Assembly: GCF_001244995.1 (NCBI RefSeq)
Contig: NZ_LN869528.1
Span: 740,652-804,651, forward strand
From: Intestinimonas massiliensis (ex Afouda et al. 2020)
GTDB lineage: Bacteria > Bacillota > Clostridia > Oscillospirales > Oscillospiraceae
DNA length: 64,000 bases
Direction: 5' to 3'
Positions 62,641-64,000 of the stretch are shown piece after piece. Every line of letters begins with the position of its first letter. Position 1 is the first letter of the stretch. The translations under genes were made by a program, and so were the position numbers. Under the pieces are notes generated by a model that saw only the letters and a program-made list of their open reading frames with translations, ran no database searches and was not told the DNA's origin.

Positions 62641-63741
62641 CTGGACCGCGATAAAATATCCGTCCGGCAGGTGCTGGTCCTGCTCTTTACTGCCCTGCTG
62701 TCCCCCATGGTGCGGGCTCTGCCCACCTGGACGGCGGCCACGGCGGGGGAGGGGGCCTGGCTGACCGGACTGCTGGCCTTCCCCGTGCTGCTGGCCATGG
62801 GGTGGATCTTCCGCGGGCTGTTCCACGCGGCCCCGGCGGACAGCGGACTGGCCCAGATCTTTCAGACGGTGCTGGGGAAGGTCCTGGGCGGAGGGCTTAC
62901 TATTATATATGGTATATGGGCCCTCTTCCTGCTCTGCCTCCAGGCCCGGCTCTACGGGGAGCGCATGCTGGCCACCGGATACCGAAACGCTTCGGTCACG
63001 GTGTTCCTGGCCGTGCTGCTGGCGCTGGTGCTCTGGATGGGGCGGAAAAAGCTCTCAGCCTTCACCCGGGCGACCGAGGTGTTCTATCTGGCTCTGGCCC
63101 TGGCCCTGGGGCTGGTGCTGGCCGTCTCCATCCAGGACCTGACGCCGGAAAACGTGCTGCCGGTTTGGGTCTCCGACCTGCCCGGTGCCGCCGCAGCCAC
63201 CCTGGTGCCCCTAGGCGTGGCCGGAGCGGGAGTCTTTATGGCCTTTTTGGGCGGGCAGATCACGGTGGTGGAGGGGGACCGCCGGCGCTGCGTGCGGTGG
63301 CTGGCCGCAGGCTGCCTGGTCATGGCGGCCCTTCAGTTCGCCGTGCTGGGCCAACTGGGCCCCGATCTGTCCGCACAACTGGAGGAGCCCTTCTTCGAGG
63401 TAGCGCGGGGCGTGGGCATAAACGGAGCCTTCCAGCGGGTGGAGTCGGTGGTGGTCGCCCTGTGGGCGTTCAGCGATCTGGCGCTGCTGGGACTTTTGGT
63501 CTTTGCCTGCCGGAATATGTCGGAGACACTTTGGGGCGAGCAGGGGCGAAAGTGGTCGGTCCCCGTCGTGGTGGCGCTTACCTTTCTGGGGGCTGTCTTT
63601 CTGTTCCCGGACGATTTTACCGCCCAAAGGGCGGCCTCCGAGGGAGTGCTGTTTGGCAATCTGCTGTTGGGATTTGGCGTCCCGGCCCTTCTGCGCCTTG
63701 TTCAAAAGGTCAAACGGGCCGGTGGACGGGCACATATATAG
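62641..63741 (+). CDS. Spore germination permease GerAB family, probable CTG start
   Basis: A 366-residue, ten-helix APC-type B subunit of the germinant receptor. The first residues after the proposed start (LDRDKISVRQVLVLLF) align with the usual GerAB opening K-I-S-x-R-Q. A perfect AAGGAGG lies nine bases before the CTG at 62641. The only in-frame ATG or GTG near the 5' end is GTG 62671, which has no ribosome site and would cut ten conserved residues. So translation likely begins at CTG. Confidence 0.85.
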   Translation: MDRDKISVRQVLVLLFTALLSPMVRALPTWTAATAGEGAWLTGLLAFPVLLAMGWIFRGLFHAAPADSGLAQIFQTVLGKVLGGGLTIIYGIWALFLLCLQARLYGERMLATGYRNASVTVFLAVLLALVLWMGRKKLSAFTRATEVFYLALALALGLVLAVSIQDLTPENVLPVWVSDLPGAAAATLVPLGVAGAGVFMAFLGGQITVVEGDRRRCVRWLAAGCLVMAALQFAVLGQLGPDLSAQLEEPFFEVARGVGINGAFQRVESVVVALWAFSDLALLGLLVFACRNMSETLWGEQGRKWSVPVVVALTFLGAVFLFPDDFTAQRAASEGVLFGNLLLGFGVPALLRLVQKVKRAGGRAHI

Positions 63742-63821
63742 TGGTCGTAACGAAATGAAAAGAGCAGATCTTGTTGCGTAAAGTTTATGAGAAAAAGTGA
63801 CGCAAAAAATGAAAAAAGGTG

Positions 63822-63850
63822 TTGACAGGAGGGCGCGGATTTGGTATATT
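63822..63850 (+). promoter_or_regulatory. Strong promoter P1 near the window end
   Basis: TTGACA (63822-63827), a 17-base spacer and TATATT (63845-63850). Confidence 0.8.
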
Positions 63851-63925
63851 AATCGAGCGCCTCACGAGAGGCCGGCGAGTAGGAGCCCGATGAGAGAGGA
63901 ATCTGGAGGGTTTTGAAAAAAGGTC

Positions 63926-63954
63926 TTGACAAAGCGAACGGGATGTAGTAAAAT
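63926..63954 (+). promoter_or_regulatory. Strong promoter P2 near the window end
   Basis: TTGACA (63926-63931), a 17-base spacer and TAAAAT (63949-63954). Two strong tandem promoters with an untranslated leader between them are typical of rRNA operons, so 16S rRNA may follow beyond the window. Confidence 0.8.
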
Positions 63955-64000
63955 ACAAAAGTTCGCGTGAGGCGAGCGGTTGAGAACCGGCGGAAAGCCT

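Overview
This is a GC-rich, origin-proximal chromosomal segment from an anaerobic, spore-forming, butyrate-type Firmicute, most likely an Oscillospiraceae relative of Flavonifractor, Intestinimonas or Lawsonibacter. That placement is an inference. It rests on a GerA-type germination operon, Spo0J/Soj/Noc-like partition genes with two perfect parS sites, a T-box leader on hisS, an NfnAB transhydrogenase, thiolase and three CoA-transferase polypeptides, phosphate butyryltransferase, and clostridial-type promoters and ribosome-binding sites.

Layout. 1-13.3 kb (minus strand): partial hisS with T-box leader; an MgsA-like protein lacking key catalytic residues; minD, rsmG, mscL, serS; a parB/parA block with a second ParB (Noc-like) and two parS sites; a butyryl-CoA:acetate-type CoA-transferase; yitT; and an SLH-anchored GH18 protein. 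13.4-19.4 kb (plus): xpt, an unassigned structured leader with an intrinsic terminator, and a BMP-type nucleoside ABC transporter (lipoprotein, ATPase, two permeases). 19.4-19.75 kb: a pair of related non-coding repeats. 19.75-33 kb: tadA and mntP, then a selenium/molybdenum hydroxylase and ureide-type region. It holds yqeC-yqeB, a lipoprotein, a CPHC thioredoxin-fold protein, a mocA-like nucleotidyltransferase, a hydantoinase, a small membrane protein, two fold-type II PLP enzymes, and the divergent xdhABC.

33-34.2 kb is an AT-richer patch with a ribbon-helix-helix protein and a CDP-alcohol phosphatidyltransferase. 34.2-37 kb carries atoA, atoD and thiolase. 37-44.6 kb carries mfd, pth, prs, a GlmU-like protein with a degenerate uridylyltransferase half, and an HD hydrolase. 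44.7-52.3 kb has a GntR-controlled ABC exporter, a PrsA-like foldase and a SERCA-type Ca2+ ATPase. 52.3-59.8 kb has a small Spo0A-C-like protein divergent from a second 55-residue RHH protein, a broken GNAT gene, ptb, a TetR-controlled MFS exporter, an F420-ligase-like protein and nfnBA. 59.9-63.7 kb is a gerA-type operon whose last gene appears to start at CTG. The window ends on two tandem consensus promoters, probably leading into an rRNA operon.

How the genes may work together. The purine-related transporter and Xpt lie upstream of a molybdenum hydroxylase (XdhABC) with its own cofactor genes (yqeB, yqeC, mocA-like). A hydantoinase and two PLP enzymes are transcribed divergently from xdhABC. 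This fits anaerobic breakdown of purines or related N-heterocycles. The substrate cannot be fixed from sequence, and the exact gene set differs from the usual ygeXYW/ssnA/ygfK arrangement. AtoDA, thiolase, the other CoA-transferase, Ptb and NfnAB fit butyrate fermentation with flavin-based electron bifurcation.
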